A program made the position numbers and the translations under genes. This document shows, piece after piece, positions 26,496 through 36,847 of a stretch of 64,000 bases of DNA. Below the pieces are notes generated by a model. That model was given only the letters and a program-made list of their open reading frames with translations, was not told the origin of the DNA and did not search any database. Positions within the stretch are counted from its first letter, which is position 1. Each line of letters starts with the position of its first letter. Source of the DNA: Streptomyces sp. SW4 (lineage in GTDB: Bacteria > Actinomycetota > Actinomycetes > Streptomycetales > Streptomycetaceae); the NCBI GenBank assembly GCA_003248315.1, contig QKWM01000004.1, forward strand, positions 5,391,001 to 5,455,000, read 5' to 3'.

Positions 26496-27815
26496 TCAGG
26501 GCCGGGCCGGCAGGGTACGGCAGTCGGAGCCGGCGGGCTCGCCCTCCAGGCGGTCGGTGAGCCACCCCAGGGCCTTGCCCTGGTCGGCGAGGAGCGGCGA
26601 GACGTGGTTGAGCAGGTCGTTGCCGACCCCCGGCAGCAGCACGGCGTCGTAGGTGACCTTCGCGCCCTTGGCGCACCAGTCGACGGCCAGCCGGCGCGAC
26701 TGGGCGTGCGGCACGAGCGTGTCGTTGACACCGGTGGCCACCCGGACGGGACTCGCGGGCCTGAGCCGGCCGATGCGCTGCTCGGCGAGGAAGGACTGCA
26801 GCGCGGGCTCCGCCCGGACGACCTCGCCGACCGACTGCCCGGTGGTCGTCCACCGGGCGCTGCGGGCGCCGTTGTAGGAGAACAGCGCGTCGCCGACGCA
26901 CATGGTGGACAGGTCCTCCATCGCCTCGCGCCCCGCGTCGCTGATGTACCGGTCGGCGATGGCTCTCAGGGAGGGCTCGGTCTGCAGGAAGCCGTTGAGC
27001 GACCAGCCGATCGCGCCGGCCAGGTCGCCCCGTCGATCGCCTCGGTGACCTCGGTCAGGTCGGCGGGCGGTGCCCCGGCGTAGGTGCCGGCCAGGGGACG
27101 TCCGGGGCGTAGGAGGGCTGGAGTTCGGCGGCGGCGGCCACCGCGCCGCCGCCCTGGCTGTAGCCGTACAGGCCCACCGGCGACTCGGTGGTGACCGACG
27201 CCTGCTCCAGGGCCCGGGCGGCGCGCGCGGCGTCCAGCACGGCGTGGGCCTCGTCGACCCGGTTGACGTAGGTGTGCAGCCGGTCCGTGGTGCCGAGGCC
27301 GACGTAGTCGGTGACGACGACCGCGACGCCGCGGGCCAGCAGGCGGTAGATCGCGAGGTTCTCGTAACCGACCGACACCGTCCGCGCGCTGATCCGCAGC
27401 GGGTGCTCCAGACCCATGGAGGCGGCGCACTGGTCTCCCTGGCCCATCGTGCCGGGGGCCACGACGACCAGGGGCGCGGCCCGTCGCCCCGCCACCGTGC
27501 CGACGGTTCGACGTAGGCGCCGGTCACGGCGACCGGATCGCCGCCCGCGTCCGTCGACTTGTACATCAGCCGGGTGGCCCGCCCCGGCAGCGGGCCGTCG
27601 AGGCCGGGCAGGCTGAGGGCGAGGCGCAGGGGTTCGCTGCGGACGAGCGCCCCGTCCCGCGCGGGCAGGTCGGCGGGCGGGGTGTAGAACGCGGGGATGG
27701 TGACGCCGCGGGACTCCGTGGCCGTCCCGGTGGTGGCGGCGGCGGGTACGGCCTGGGCGCCGAGAGCGAGCGCCGCGGCGATCGACGCGGCGAGCAGACG
27801 CGGGCGTGCGGGCAT
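26496..27815 (-). CDS. Secreted lipase, LIP family (alpha/beta hydrolase), frameshifted
   Basis: About 440 residues after repair. The signal peptide (MPARPRLLAASIAAALALGA) ends near VPAAATT. The alpha/beta-hydrolase core shows VVVAPGTMGQGDQC, the nucleophile elbow GLYGYSQGGGA, and late catalytic-region segments TGVNDTLVPHAQSRRLA and LPGVGNDLLNHVSPLL, matching the secretory lipase family. The ATG at 27815 follows AGGAGGTGCGCC. Breaks near 27495, 27103 and 27028 each lack one C or G; the two latter were checked base by base. A small dyad GTTAC-N6-GTAAC lies at 27942-27957, about 130 bases upstream. Likely hydrolyses acylglycerols outside the cell. Confidence 0.87.
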   Translation of the reverse strand: MPARPRLLAASIAAALALGAQAVPAAATTGTATESRGVTIPAFYTPPADLPARDGALVRSEPLRLALSLPGLDGPLPGRATRLMYKSTDAGGDPVAVTGAYVEPSARWRGDGPRPWSSWPPARWARETSAPPPWVWSTRCGSARGRCRSVTRTSRSTACWPAASRSSSPTTSASAPRTGCTPTSTGSTRPTPCWTPRAPPGPWSRRRSPPSRRWACTATARAAARWPPPPNSSPPTPRTSPGRHLRRGTARRPDRGHRGDRRGDLAGAIGWSLNGFLQTEPSLRAIADRYISDAGREAMEDLSTMCVGDALFSYNGARSARWTTTGQSVGEVVRAEPALQSFLAEQRIGRLRPASPVRVATGVNDTLVPHAQSRRLAVDWCAKGAKVTYDAVLLPGVGNDLLNHVSPLLADQGKALGWLTDRLEGEPAGSDCRTLPARP

Positions 27816-28017
27816 GGCGCACCTCCTGGGGAAGAGGGGGCGGACCGGTCGTCCACGGTCCTGGTGGGGTGGGGTGGCGCTGCTCCTGTGGGGTTACCGG
27901 AAGGTATCCGCACAGGAGTTACCCCGGGTAGCACCATGCTGGTTACGGTTCAGTAACTTGACACTCTGTCCAACAAGCGCGACGGTCCGAGCAGACCGGC
28001 GTGCCGGGCACGCGTTC

Positions 28018-30083
28018 CTAACGCCGGCTCCGCACGAGCAGGTACAGGAAGTACGGCGTCCCGATCACCGCCGTCATCAGGCCGGCACCGAGCTGCGCCG
28101 GGGCGATCACCGTGCGGCCGATCAGATCCGCCGCGCACACCAGCGCCGCGCCCAGCAGCAGCGCGACCGGGACGACCCGCACGTGCCGCCTGCCCACCAG
28201 GGCGCGGGCCGCGTGCGGCGCGACCAGGCCGACGAACCCGATGGTCCCCGCGCAGGCCACGGCGGTCGCGCTGAGCAGGACGGCGACGACGAGGAAGCCG
28301 AGCCGGCCCGCACCCAGCCGCAGCCCGAGCAGCCGGGGCGTGTCCTCGTCCAGGGAGACCAGGTCCAGTTCGGTGCGCCGGGCCACGGCCACCGCGACGC
28401 CCACCGCCAGGACCAGCGCGACCGGCAGCACGTCGGGCAGGGTCCGCCCGTACGTCGAACCCGACAGCCAGGTCAGCGCCTTGGTCGCGTTGAACGGGTC
28501 GGTGAGCACGATCAGCAGGCTGATCAGCGCCGTCGAGGCGGCGGCGACACCGATGCCGACGAGGACCAGCCGGTGCTGCCGGAAGCCGCCCCGCGCCGCC
28601 AGCCCGAAGACCAGCACGGCGGTGACCGCGGCGCCCGCGAAGGCCGCGCCGGCGACACCCCACGACGCGGCGACGGGCGTGGTGGTCACCAGGATCACGG
28701 CACCGAGCGCCGCCCCGCCGGACACACCGAGCACCCCGGGTTCCGCCAGCGGGTTGCGGGTCACCGCCTGCACCAGCGTGCCGGACAGCGCGAGCGCCGC
28801 GCCCGCGCACAGCGCCGCCAGCACCCGGGGGACCCGTGTGTCCAGGACGAAGGAGACGGTCCGGCCGGCGCGTCCCTGCGCCCAGTTGACGACGTCCCCG
28901 AGCAGCAGCCGGGTGTCGCCGAGCAGGACGGCCGCGACCACCAGGCCCGCGAGGACGGCCACGAGGGCGGCCACGGTGACCAGGAACACCGCCCGGCCCG
29001 GCACGCGCAGCCGCTCCGGCGCCCCGGCCCCGGAGGTGTCCCGCAGCCGCAGCGCCGTCACCACCAGGAACACGGCGCCGACCAGGCTGGTGACGACGCC
29101 GGTGGGCACGGCCACGGCGGTGTCCGCCGGGACCAGCGCCCGCAGCAGCACGTCGGAGCCGAGCACCAGTGCCGCCCCGGTCAGTCCGGCCGCGGGCAGC
29201 GCGGCCCGGGAGCGGGCCAGGCCGCGGAACCGGCGGGCGAGCGGGCGCACCAGCGCGGGCGCGCACAGGCCGACGAACCCGATCGGCCCGGCGAGGGTGA
29301 CGGCCGCCGCCGACAGCAGCGCCGCCAGGACGACGACGGTGACGCGGGTGGCCCGCACCGGGACGCCGAGCCCGCGCGCCGCGTCGTCGCCGAGGGCGAG
29401 CGCGTCGATCCGGCGGCCCGTCAGCAGCAGCCCCGCCAGACCGGCCAGGGCGAGCGGCAGCGTCCACAGGACGCCGTCGAAGCCGTTCTGGCCGATGCTG
29501 CCCTGGTTCCACTGGTAGAGCCCCTCCGTCTGCTCGGGAAGAGCAGCAGCAGGCCCTCCGTCAGGGAGTTCAGGCCCAGCATCAGCGCGGTGCCCGCGAG
29601 CACGAGCCGGACGGTGCCGGTGCCGAGCCCGGACAGGCCGAGCACGACGGCCGCCGCCGCCAGTCCGCCGGCGAAGGCGACGCCGGAGGAGGCGAGCACC
29701 GGCAGCGAGAGCCCGGCGGCGCCGGCGACACCGAGGGCGAGGTACGAGCCGGCGTTGACCGCGAGGGTGTCGGGGAGGCCAGGACGTTGCGGCTGACGGC
29801 CTGGAGCACGGCGCCGGCGACGCCGAGGACGACGCCGACCAGGATGCCCGCGGTCATCCGGGGCAGCCGGGAGGCGATCACGACGGAGGCGTCGGCCGGG
29901 TCGGCCCGGCCGGTGAGCGCCTTGACCACCTCGCCCGGGCCCACGGCCGCGGTGCCCTGGGTGAGGTCGAGGACGGCGAGGACGGCGACGAGCAGGACCA
30001 GTGCGGCCGTCACCGCGGCCGCGCCGGCCGGGAGGTGACCGCCGGGGACGGCTCGGGGCGGGCTCGGTGGCGGTGACGGCCAT
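28018..30083 (-). CDS. Fused double FecCD permease for ferric siderophore import, frameshifted
   Basis: About 689 residues after repair, with two tandem FecCD permease domains in one chain, as in FhuB. The N-terminal domain shows RLPRMTAGILVGVVLGVAGA and GLNSLTEGLLLL; the C-terminal domain shows RVPRVLAALCAGAALALSG, NPLAEPGVLGVSGGAALGA and AGTIGFVGLVAPHAAR. Each contributes about ten membrane segments. Breaks lie near 30040, 29780 and 29540. It follows the binding-protein gene by 7 bases in the order ATPase, binding protein, permease, so one transcript from the iron box at 31932 probably encodes the whole importer. Confidence 0.88.
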
Positions 30084-30090
30084 GGACCCG

Positions 30091-31070
30091 CTACTTCGTC
30101 AGGGAGTCGACGACGGCGTCGATGTACGCCTCCATCGACGCGGGACCGCCGAACATCCAGATGCCGTCGGGCAGCCGGTGGACGTGGCCGGCCTTCACGA
30201 ACGGCAGGTTCCGCCACACGAAGTTCTCCGCCAGCGCGCCGGTGAACGGCGTGCTGTTCTTGTCGCCGTCGCTGCCGATGTAGGCGAAGCGGGTGTCGTC
30301 CGGCAGCGCGGTCAGGCCCTCCACGTCGGTGGAGGCGAGGCCGTAACCGGGGTCGCCCTCGGTCTTCCAGGCGTTCTTCAGGCCGATCTCCTCGTTGACG
30401 GCGCCGATCAGGGAGCCGGAGGTGTAGGGCCGGACGGAGACCTGGCCGGAGGTGACATAGCCGTCGGCGAAGGCGTAGGGGGCGCCGTCGAGACCGGCGC
30501 CGGCCAGGGCCTTCCTGCCCTCGGCGACCTTGGCGTCGAAGTCCTCGCGGGCCTTCTCGGCCCGGTCCGTGGTGCCGGTGGCCTCGGCGATGAGGTCGAG
30601 GTTGGCGAACATCTGCCCGATCTGGTCGGAGGCGTCGGCGGCCTTCACCTCCAGGACCGGGGCGACCTCGCGCAGCTGCTTCACGGCGGCGGGCGGAAGG
30701 TCGTCGGTGGCCACGACGAGGTCGGGGCGAGCGCGGCGATGGTGTCCATGCTGGGCTCGCCGCGCGTGCCGATGTCCTCGGGCTCGTTCTTCAGCGGGAC
30801 GGTCGTGTTCCAGGTCCTGTAGCCCTTGACGTCGGCGACGCCGACCGGGTCGACGCCGAGGGTGAGCAGGCTCTCGACCACGTTCCACTCGGTGGCGACG
30901 ACCTTCTTCGCGGGGCCGTCGAGCTCGACCTTCCGGCCGGCGCCGTCGGTGAGGGTGATGGCCTCGGCGGGCTTCTTCGAGCTGTCGGCGGCGGGTTCGG
31001 TGGTGCCGCAGCCGGCGAGGGCGAGCGCCGCGGCGGCGGCGGTCGCGGCGGTGAGCAGGAGGCGTCTCAT
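30091..31070 (-). CDS. Ferric siderophore substrate-binding lipoprotein, frameshifted
   Basis: About 326 residues after repair. A lipoprotein signal (MRRLLLTAATAAAAALALAG followed by Cys) anchors it to the outer face of the membrane. The mature part is a FecB/PeripBP_2 protein: VVATEWNVVESLLTLGVDPVGVAD, GEPSMDTIAALAPDLVVA, SLIGAVNEEIGL and DTRFAYIGSD. The ATG at 31070 overlaps the ATPase stop (ATGA). One C is missing near 30728 in GCCCCGAC. It delivers an iron-siderophore complex to the FecCD permease; which siderophore is not apparent. Confidence 0.9.
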
Positions 31071-31914
31071 GAGGTGGTGCCGAGCCTTTCGGGTCGTCTG
31101 TGGTGGCGGCCGAGCGGGCGGGTGCGCAGCCGGCCGGTGAGGGGGTCGGTGTCGACCTCGATGCGGATGCCGTAGACGGCGGTGAGGCGTTCCGCCGTGA
31201 GCACCTCCTCGGGCGGGCCGTCGGCGACGATCCGGCCCGCTGCGAGCAGCGTGATCCGGTCGGCGACGGCCGCGGCCTGGTCGAGGTCGTGCAGGACGAC
31301 GCCGACGGCGATGCCGTGGTCGTCCGCCAGGTCGCGGATCAGGTCGAGCAGTTCGACCTGGTAGCGCAGGTCCAGGTAGGTGGTGGGTTCGTCGAGGAGC
31401 AGGACGCCGGTCTCCTGGGCGAGGCAGCTCGCGAGCCACACGCGCTGCAACTGGCCGCCGGACAGGTGGTCGGCGCCCCGGTCGGCGAGACCGGTCACAC
31501 CGGTGAGGGCCAGTGCCCGGTCGACCGCCGCAGGGCCGTCCGGGTCCGGGCGCCCCAGCGGCCCCGGTACGGGTAGCGGCCGAACTCGACGACGTCCCGG
31601 ACGGTGAGTCCGCCGGGGGTCGGCCGTCCCTGGGTGAGCAGGGCGACGTACCGGGAGAACTCACGGGGCGTCAGCGCCAGCCGTCGGTGCTCCCGTCGAT
31701 CCTGAGCGTGGCGCTGCGGGCGCGCTGCAGTCGCGCGACGGTCCGCAGCAGCGTCGACTTGCCGCTGCCGTTCGGCCCCACCAGGGCGGTCACCTCGCCG
31801 GGGCGGAGGCCGACCGAGGCGCCGTGCACCACGTCCTCGCCGTCGTAGGCCACGGTCACGTCGGTGGCCGACAGGGCGTGGCCGCGCAGCCGGGAGGGAC
31901 GGCGGTTTCTTCAC
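31067..31914 (-). CDS. Iron-siderophore ABC transporter ATPase, frameshifted
   Basis: About 283 residues after repair. Walker A GPNGSGKST, Q-loop TQGRPTPGG, signature HLSGGQLQRVWLA, Walker B LLLDEPTTYLD and switch His HDLDQAAAV match FepC/FhuC-type ATPases. GTG at 31914 begins KKPPSLP; no strong ribosome site precedes it. Breaks near 31888, 31680 and 31560 are repaired by four added bases in total. The iron box lies 18-32 bases upstream of the start, where DmdR/IdeR binding would block transcription in high iron. First gene of the importer operon. Confidence 0.88.
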
Positions 31915-31931
31915 CAGAACTCACGCGACGA

Positions 31932-31946
31932 AGGTTAGCCTAACCT
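31932..31946 (-). promoter_or_regulatory. Iron box (DmdR/IdeR-type operator)
   Basis: AGGTTAGCCTAACCT is a perfect 15-bp palindrome that matches the core of the actinobacterial iron box TTAGGTTAGGCTAACCTAA. It stands just upstream of the siderophore ABC operon. Confidence 0.82.
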
Positions 31947-32167
31947 AAGAAAGCCTGGTGAGGGGGGTGCGGTGTGCGCGCGTCACGCGCCGCCGGGCGG
32001 CCGGCGCGGCCCGCGGGCCGCGCGTCGACCGGCCCTGACGGCGGCGGATTCCGGAGCCGGCACCGCCGGGAGCCGCGGTCCGGCCGGACCCTTGTGTCCC
32101 GGGCCGGGTCGGGGCATACGGCTGACACGGCACCGAACGGTTCGGTCCCGCTCCGAGGAGGCACACC

Positions 32168-32344
32168 GTGCTCGCCATCGTCGCCGCGGTCCTGTTCTTC
32201 GTCGCCTGGCTGATCAACGCGGCGGACCTCTCCACCAACGACGTCTTCGGGTCGACCAACGTCATGCTGCTCGGGCTCACCGTGCTGGCCCTGCACCTCG
32301 CCGGGACCGGCAGCGGCTGGAGGGCGCGGGGCCGCCGGCGCTGA
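32168..32344 (+). CDS. 58-residue two-helix membrane protein
   Basis: GTG at 32168 is preceded by GAGGAGGCACACC, a strong ribosome site. The translation begins VLAIVAAVLFFVAWLINAAD and continues with STNDVFGSTNVMLLGLTVLA, giving two membrane segments joined by an Asn/Thr loop, then a short basic tail ending RGRRR. It is diverged from the siderophore operon. Small membrane proteins of this type are common in Streptomyces; the function is unknown. Confidence 0.7.
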   Translation: MLAIVAAVLFFVAWLINAADLSTNDVFGSTNVMLLGLTVLALHLAGTGSGWRARGRRR

Positions 32345-32366
32345 CGCCGGGAGACGCACGGCGACC

Positions 32367-32432
32367 GGACCCGGCGGTTGTGCGGTCGCCGGGCCCAGCG
32401 GCGCCTGGACCCGGCGGTTGTGCGGTCGCCGG
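32367..32432. repeat. 26-bp direct repeat after a stop codon
   Basis: GGACCCGGCGGTTGTGCGGT plus CGCCGG occurs twice, 40 bases apart, starting 23 bases after the small membrane-protein gene. Confidence 0.85.
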
Positions 32433-32475
32433 CCCCGCGGTGCCCGGCGGCCGGCGGTGATACGTCTCCGACGCC

Positions 32476-34517
32476 TCAGGGCGCCGGCCGGCGCAGGACG
32501 GCGACCTCCCGGGGGCCGAGCACGACGGTCCCCTCGGCGTCCGTCGTGCCGGTCAGCACCTCGCCGGTGAACCCGGGACCGGCACGGCGGCGTCGGTCCG
32601 GTTCACCAGGAACAGGAACCGTCCGCCGGGCCCGCGCCGCACCGTCAGTTCCACCCGGCCTCGGGCCGGCGGCGGCAGTTCGCTGCGCACCCCCGCCGGG
32701 TCCAGCAGCCGGGGCAGCAGCGCCGAGAGCCCGGCCACGCCGAGCCGGGTGGAGACGTACGCGGCCGAACCGGCGCCCGCCGGCCGGCGGGTGACCGCGG
32801 GCCGGCCCGCCTGCTCGCCGGTGCGGTAGCGGGCGAGGACCTCGGTCCGAGGCGCGGTGGCGGTGATCCGGTCGGTCCACAGGGAGCCGCTGGTCCCGTC
32901 GTCGAGTTCCACCGTGGCCCCGGCGGGCAGCGGGGCGAACTCCTCGACGCGCACGCCCAGCAGGTCCCGCAGCGCCCCGGGGTAACCGCCCGGCCAGACG
33001 TGGTCGTTCTCGTCGACCACCCGGAGAAGTACGTCGTGACCAGGTGCCCGCCCCGCTCGGCGTAGCGGGTGAGCTCCTCCGCCAGCGCGCCGGGGACCAG
33101 GTGCAGCACGGGCGCGATCAGCACGCGGTGGCGGCCGAAACCGGTGCGGGGCGTGACGACGTCCGCGCGGACGCCGAGCGCGAGCAGCGCCGAGTACCAG
33201 TCCAGCGCCTCCTGGTGGTAGTCGAGCAGCGAGGTGGGGTGGGAGTCCTGCTCGGCGGCCCACCACGACTCCCAGTCGAAGAGGATGCCGACCTCGGCGG
33301 GCTCCCGTTCGCTGCCCGCCACGGGAGCCAGGGCCCGCAGGGTCCGTCCCAGCCCGGCCACCGCGCGGAACAGGTCGCTGTCCGCCCCGGCGTGCGGGAC
33401 CATCGCCGAGTGGTACTTCTCGGCTCCGGCCACCGACTGGCGCCACTGGAAGAAGCACACCGCGTCGGCGCCGTGCGCCACATGCACCAGCGCGTCCCGC
33501 GCCAGCTCCCCGTCCCGCTTGGCCAGGTTGACGGGCTGCCAGTTCACGGCGCTGGTGGAGTGCTCCATCAGGAACCAGGGCCGGCCGCCGGCGATGCCGC
33601 TGGTGAGGTTCGCGGAGAAGGACAGCTCGTCGCGGTCCTGCGGCCGGGGCGGACGTAGTGGTCGTTGGCGACGAAGTCCACCTCGGCCGCCCAGTCCGCG
33701 TAGTCCATGTCCTTGACGCCTCGGCACACCATGAAGTTGGTGGTGACCGGGACGTCGGGCGTCAGCTCGCGCAGGACCGCCCGCTCGGCGCGCAGATGGT
33801 CCTTCAGCGCGTCCGAGGAGAACCGCTTGAAGTCCAGTTGCTGCGTGGGGTTCGGGTGCGAGGCGGCGAGCCGGGGCGGCAGGATCTCCTCCCAGTCGCC
33901 GTAGCGCTGCGACCAGAAGGCCGTCCCCCAGGCGTGGTTGAGCGCCTCCAGGGTGGTGTACCGGGCGCGCAGCCAGTCCCGGAAGGCCCGGGCGGCGTCG
34001 TCGGAGTGGTCGTAGGCGTTGTGGCAGCCCAGTTCGTTGTTGACGTGCCACGCGACCAGGGCCGGATGGCCCGCGTACCGGGCCGCCAGCGCACGGACCA
34101 GCCGCAGCGCGTGCTCCCGGAAGACGGGGGAGGTCGGCCGCCAGTGCTGCCGCGCCCCCGGCCACACGGTCTCGCCCCGCTCGGTGACCGGCAGCACCTC
34201 CGGGTGGGCGGTCGTCAGCCAGGGCGGCGGCGACGCGGTGGCGGTGGCCAGATCGACGCCGACGCCGCCCGCGTGCAACAGGTCCATGACCTCGTCGAGC
34301 CAGCCGAAGTCCCACCGGTCCGGCCCGGGCTGGAGACGGGCCCACGAGAAGATCCCGACGGACACCACGTTCACGCCGGCCTCCCGCATCAGCCGCACGT
34401 CCTCCTCCCACACCTCCCGCGGCCACTGCTCGGGGTTGTAGTCGGCGCCGTACAGCAGGCGGGGGGCGGGGCACCGTCCGCCCCGCTCCGGGCGCGGGAC
34501 AGGAGGGTGGAGATCAT
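32476..34517 (-). CDS. GH42 beta-galactosidase, frameshifted
   Basis: About 681 residues after repair, the usual GH42 length. The N-terminal TIM barrel shows LLYGADYNPEQWP, AGVNVVSVGIFSWARLQP, the acid/base Glu in AWHVNNELGCHNAY and the nucleophile Glu in WFLMEHSTSAVNWQP. Trimerisation (EVGILFDWESWWA) and C-terminal beta domains follow. It hydrolyses beta-galactosides in the cytoplasm; there is no signal peptide. The ATG at 34517 follows GGAAGGACCGCC. Breaks near 34480, 33648, 33028 and 32578 are repaired by four added bases. A LacI-type operator lies about 110 bases upstream, but no regulator or sugar transporter gene is adjacent. Confidence 0.92.
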
Positions 34518-34622
34518 GGCGGTCCTTCCGGTCGGGTGCGGGAGGGGAAACGGCGCACGTGCCCCGTCCCTGACGCGGACGGGGCGGCCGGCGCCGGCTT
34601 GCCGGGGATCGCGGTCCAGAGA

Positions 34623-34656
34623 GGCATGTTTACGCAAACATGCCATGGGCGGCATG
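34623..34656 (-). promoter_or_regulatory. LacI-type operator cluster upstream of beta-galactosidase
   Basis: Arms GGCATGTTT and AAACATGCC flank ACGC (perfect 9-bp dyad with a central CG step, as in LacI/GalR sites). A second overlapping dyad follows, CATGCC-N6-GGCATG at 34639-34656. Two nested palindromes suggest repressor binding at adjacent sites. Confidence 0.6.
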
Positions 34657-34754
34657 TCTACACCGCCTCGATCACGGCGGTCAAGGCTCCGGCGGGCCAC
34701 GGGCCGGCGGTGACCGCGAGGGGCGCGCGGGCTCTGCATGCCCGCGGCCCGCCG

Positions 34755-34780
34755 GTTTACGGAGGCGGCCCGGCAGGTAC
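34755..34780 (+). promoter_or_regulatory. SigB-like promoter of the SDR gene
   Basis: GTTT, a 16-base spacer and AGGTAC: one mismatch in the -10 element relative to GTTT-N14-16-GGGTAC. It lies 49 bases before the ATG at 34830. Confidence 0.45.
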
Positions 34781-34829
34781 TCCGGTGTCCTGTCCGTCGT
34801 TCACGCGTCGCGCCCCCGGGAGAAGCACC

Positions 34830-35891
34830 ATGTCCGAAGCCGCCGACCCAGCTCCGCAGCCGCCGCCGGGGAGCGACGCCCGGGTGGTCGTCGTGACCGG
34901 GGCCAGCGCCGGCGTCGGCCGCGCCGTCGCACGGGCCTTCGGTGCCCGGGGCGCGTCCGTGGCCCTGCTGGCGCGCGGCCGGCACGGTCTGGAACGCGCG
35001 GCCGAGGAGGTGAGGGCGGCGGGCGGCCGCGCCGCCCTGCCGCTGGAGGTGGACGTCGCGGACCCGGAGGCCGTGGAGGCCGCCGCCGCGCGCGTGGAGC
35101 GGGAGCTGGGACCCGTCGACGTCTGGGTGAACGCCGCGTTCACCACCGTCTTCGCCCCGGCCGCCGAGGTCACCCCGCAGGAGCTGAAACGGGCCACCGA
35201 GGTGACGTACTTCGGCTTCGTGTACGGCACCCAGGCCGCCCTGCGCCGCATGCGGCCGCGTGACCGCGGCACGGTGGTCCAGGTCGGCTCGGCGCTCGCC
35301 CAGCGCAGCGTCCCCCTGCAGGCCGTGTACTGCGGAGCCAAGCACGCCATCCAGGGCTACACCGCCTCCCTGCGGTGCGAACTGCTGCACGACCGCAGCC
35401 GGGTGCGGGTCACCATGGCCCAGCTGCCCGGTCTGAACACCCCGCAGTTCAGCTGGGTCCGCACCCGGCTGCCCCGGCATCCGCGCCCGGTCTCCCCGGT
35501 CTACCAGCCCGAGGTCGCCGCCCGTGGCGTGCTCTACGCGGCCGACCATCCCGAGCGACGCGAGTACTGGATCGGCGGCTCGACCGTCGCCACGCTGCTC
35601 GCCCAGCGGATCGCCCCCGGCCTCCTCGACCGCTATCTGGCCCGCACCGGCTACGACTCCCAGCAGACCGACGAGCCCGTCGACGCCGCCCGCCCGGCCA
35701 ACCTCTGGGAACCCGTGGACGCCGACCCGCCCCACGACCACGGCGCACACGGCGTCTTCGACGACGAGGCCCACCCGCGCAGCCTGCAGCTGTGGTTCTC
35801 CCGCCACCGCCGGCCCCTCGCCCTGGGCGCCGCCGCGGCCGGCACCGCCGCGGCCCTGGCCGACGGCCTGCGGCGCCGGTCCCACCGCTGA
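34830..35891 (+). CDS. Short-chain dehydrogenase with C-terminal extension
   Basis: 353 residues, intact. Residues 15-210 are a classical SDR: VVVVTGASAGVGRAVARAFG (cofactor motif), DVDVA region, VNAAFTTVF (NAG position altered to NAA), catalytic VQVGSALAQRS (Ser) and VYCGAKHAIQG (Tyr-x3-Lys). The last 110 residues form an unusual extension with a Pro/Asp/His stretch and a hydrophobic Ala-rich end (LALGAAAAGTAAALADGL) that may associate with the membrane. CGGGAGAAGCACC precedes the ATG. A SigB-like promoter precedes the gene, hinting at stress control. Substrate unknown. Confidence 0.88.
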   Translation: MSEAADPAPQPPPGSDARVVVVTGASAGVGRAVARAFGARGASVALLARGRHGLERAAEEVRAAGGRAALPLEVDVADPEAVEAAAARVERELGPVDVWVNAAFTTVFAPAAEVTPQELKRATEVTYFGFVYGTQAALRRMRPRDRGTVVQVGSALAQRSVPLQAVYCGAKHAIQGYTASLRCELLHDRSRVRVTMAQLPGLNTPQFSWVRTRLPRHPRPVSPVYQPEVAARGVLYAADHPERREYWIGGSTVATLLAQRIAPGLLDRYLARTGYDSQQTDEPVDAARPANLWEPVDADPPHDHGAHGVFDDEAHPRSLQLWFSRHRRPLALGAAAAGTAAALADGLRRRSHR

Positions 35892-35931
35892 CCGCGGCAC
35901 CGCGGCCGACCCGGCACCGCGGCCCCGCCGG

Positions 35932-36726
35932 TCAGCGCCGGCCGGCCCGGGTCCACCAGTGGTGTTCGCAGAACCAGCGGCCGACGAGCGCCCCGCCGAA
36001 CACCACGAAGCCGACGCCGATCAGCCACGACTCCACCACCAGCACGATGCCCACCGTGCCGTAGCTGATGGCGTTGTCCAGGATCAGCGGGGTGAACACC
36101 AGGTACGAGAAACCGCGCAGCCCGATCAGCCCCACCATGGTCGCGATCGCGCCGGGCAGCAGGTCCAGCCAGCCCACCTGGCTGCCGAGCAGGAAGTGCT
36201 GCCCCCACCAGAAGAACAGCACGCTCGCCACGATCGACAGCACGATGCGCAGCGACCCGTGCACGGCGGTCCGGGTCTGCACCTCCTGGTAGAGGTACGC
36301 CGTCAGCGCCACCACCCAGGTCAGCTGGCGCCAGACCCGGTGCCAGGGGCCGGACGGCAGGCCCCAGATCCGCTCGTACCCGTTCTGCACGCTGCCGGCG
36401 AAGGACACGCCGAACACGGCCAGCGCGATGCCGCCCCACACGCTCGTGGTGCCGACGACCTTCGGCGGCGGGCTGATGATGTCCGTCAGCACGCGGGCGG
36501 ACCGGCCGGACAGTCCCATGCCGTCGGCCAGCCAGGCCGCGAAACCGCCGCGCGCCAGCGGATCGGCGGCGGCCACCACGATGAGCAGCGGTGCCAGCGT
36601 GACCAGGGCGAGCGTGGCGAAGCCGAGCGCCCGGTGCATCAGCTCCAGATCGCGGCCGCGCCGGATGAGGGCGGTCGCGGCCAGCCGTTCCCACACGTGC
36701 GGGAGCCGGTGCCGGTACCGGTTCAC
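35932..36726 (-). CDS. YihY/BrkB-like inner membrane protein
   Basis: 264 residues, intact, about six membrane segments. The order of hydrophobic blocks (LGFATLALVTLAPLLIVVAAA, WGGIALAVFGVSFAGSVQNGY, WVVALTAYLYQEV, IVLSIVASVLFFWWG, IATMVGLIGLRGFSYLVF, GTVGIVLVVESWLIGVGFVV) matches the YihY/virulence factor BrkB family. GTG at 36726 follows GAGGAGCATCC. The role of the family in envelope or lipid transport is unsettled. It stands alone between the SDR gene (convergent) and a small hypothetical gene. Confidence 0.85.
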   Translation of the reverse strand: MNRYRHRLPHVWERLAATALIRRGRDLELMHRALGFATLALVTLAPLLIVVAAADPLARGGFAAWLADGMGLSGRSARVLTDIISPPPKVVGTTSVWGGIALAVFGVSFAGSVQNGYERIWGLPSGPWHRVWRQLTWVVALTAYLYQEVQTRTAVHGSLRIVLSIVASVLFFWWGQHFLLGSQVGWLDLLPGAIATMVGLIGLRGFSYLVFTPLILDNAISYGTVGIVLVVESWLIGVGFVVFGGALVGRWFCEHHWWTRAGRR

Positions 36727-36847
36727 GGATGCTCCTCGGTGCGCTCCCCGATGGCTCGTAACCCCTCAGAAGTCGGGAATTACGATCATAAGGGCAAAAG
36801 GGGCATGTGGTCCGGAAAGGGGTAGTCGGCCGGCGACGTGGCGCCGC

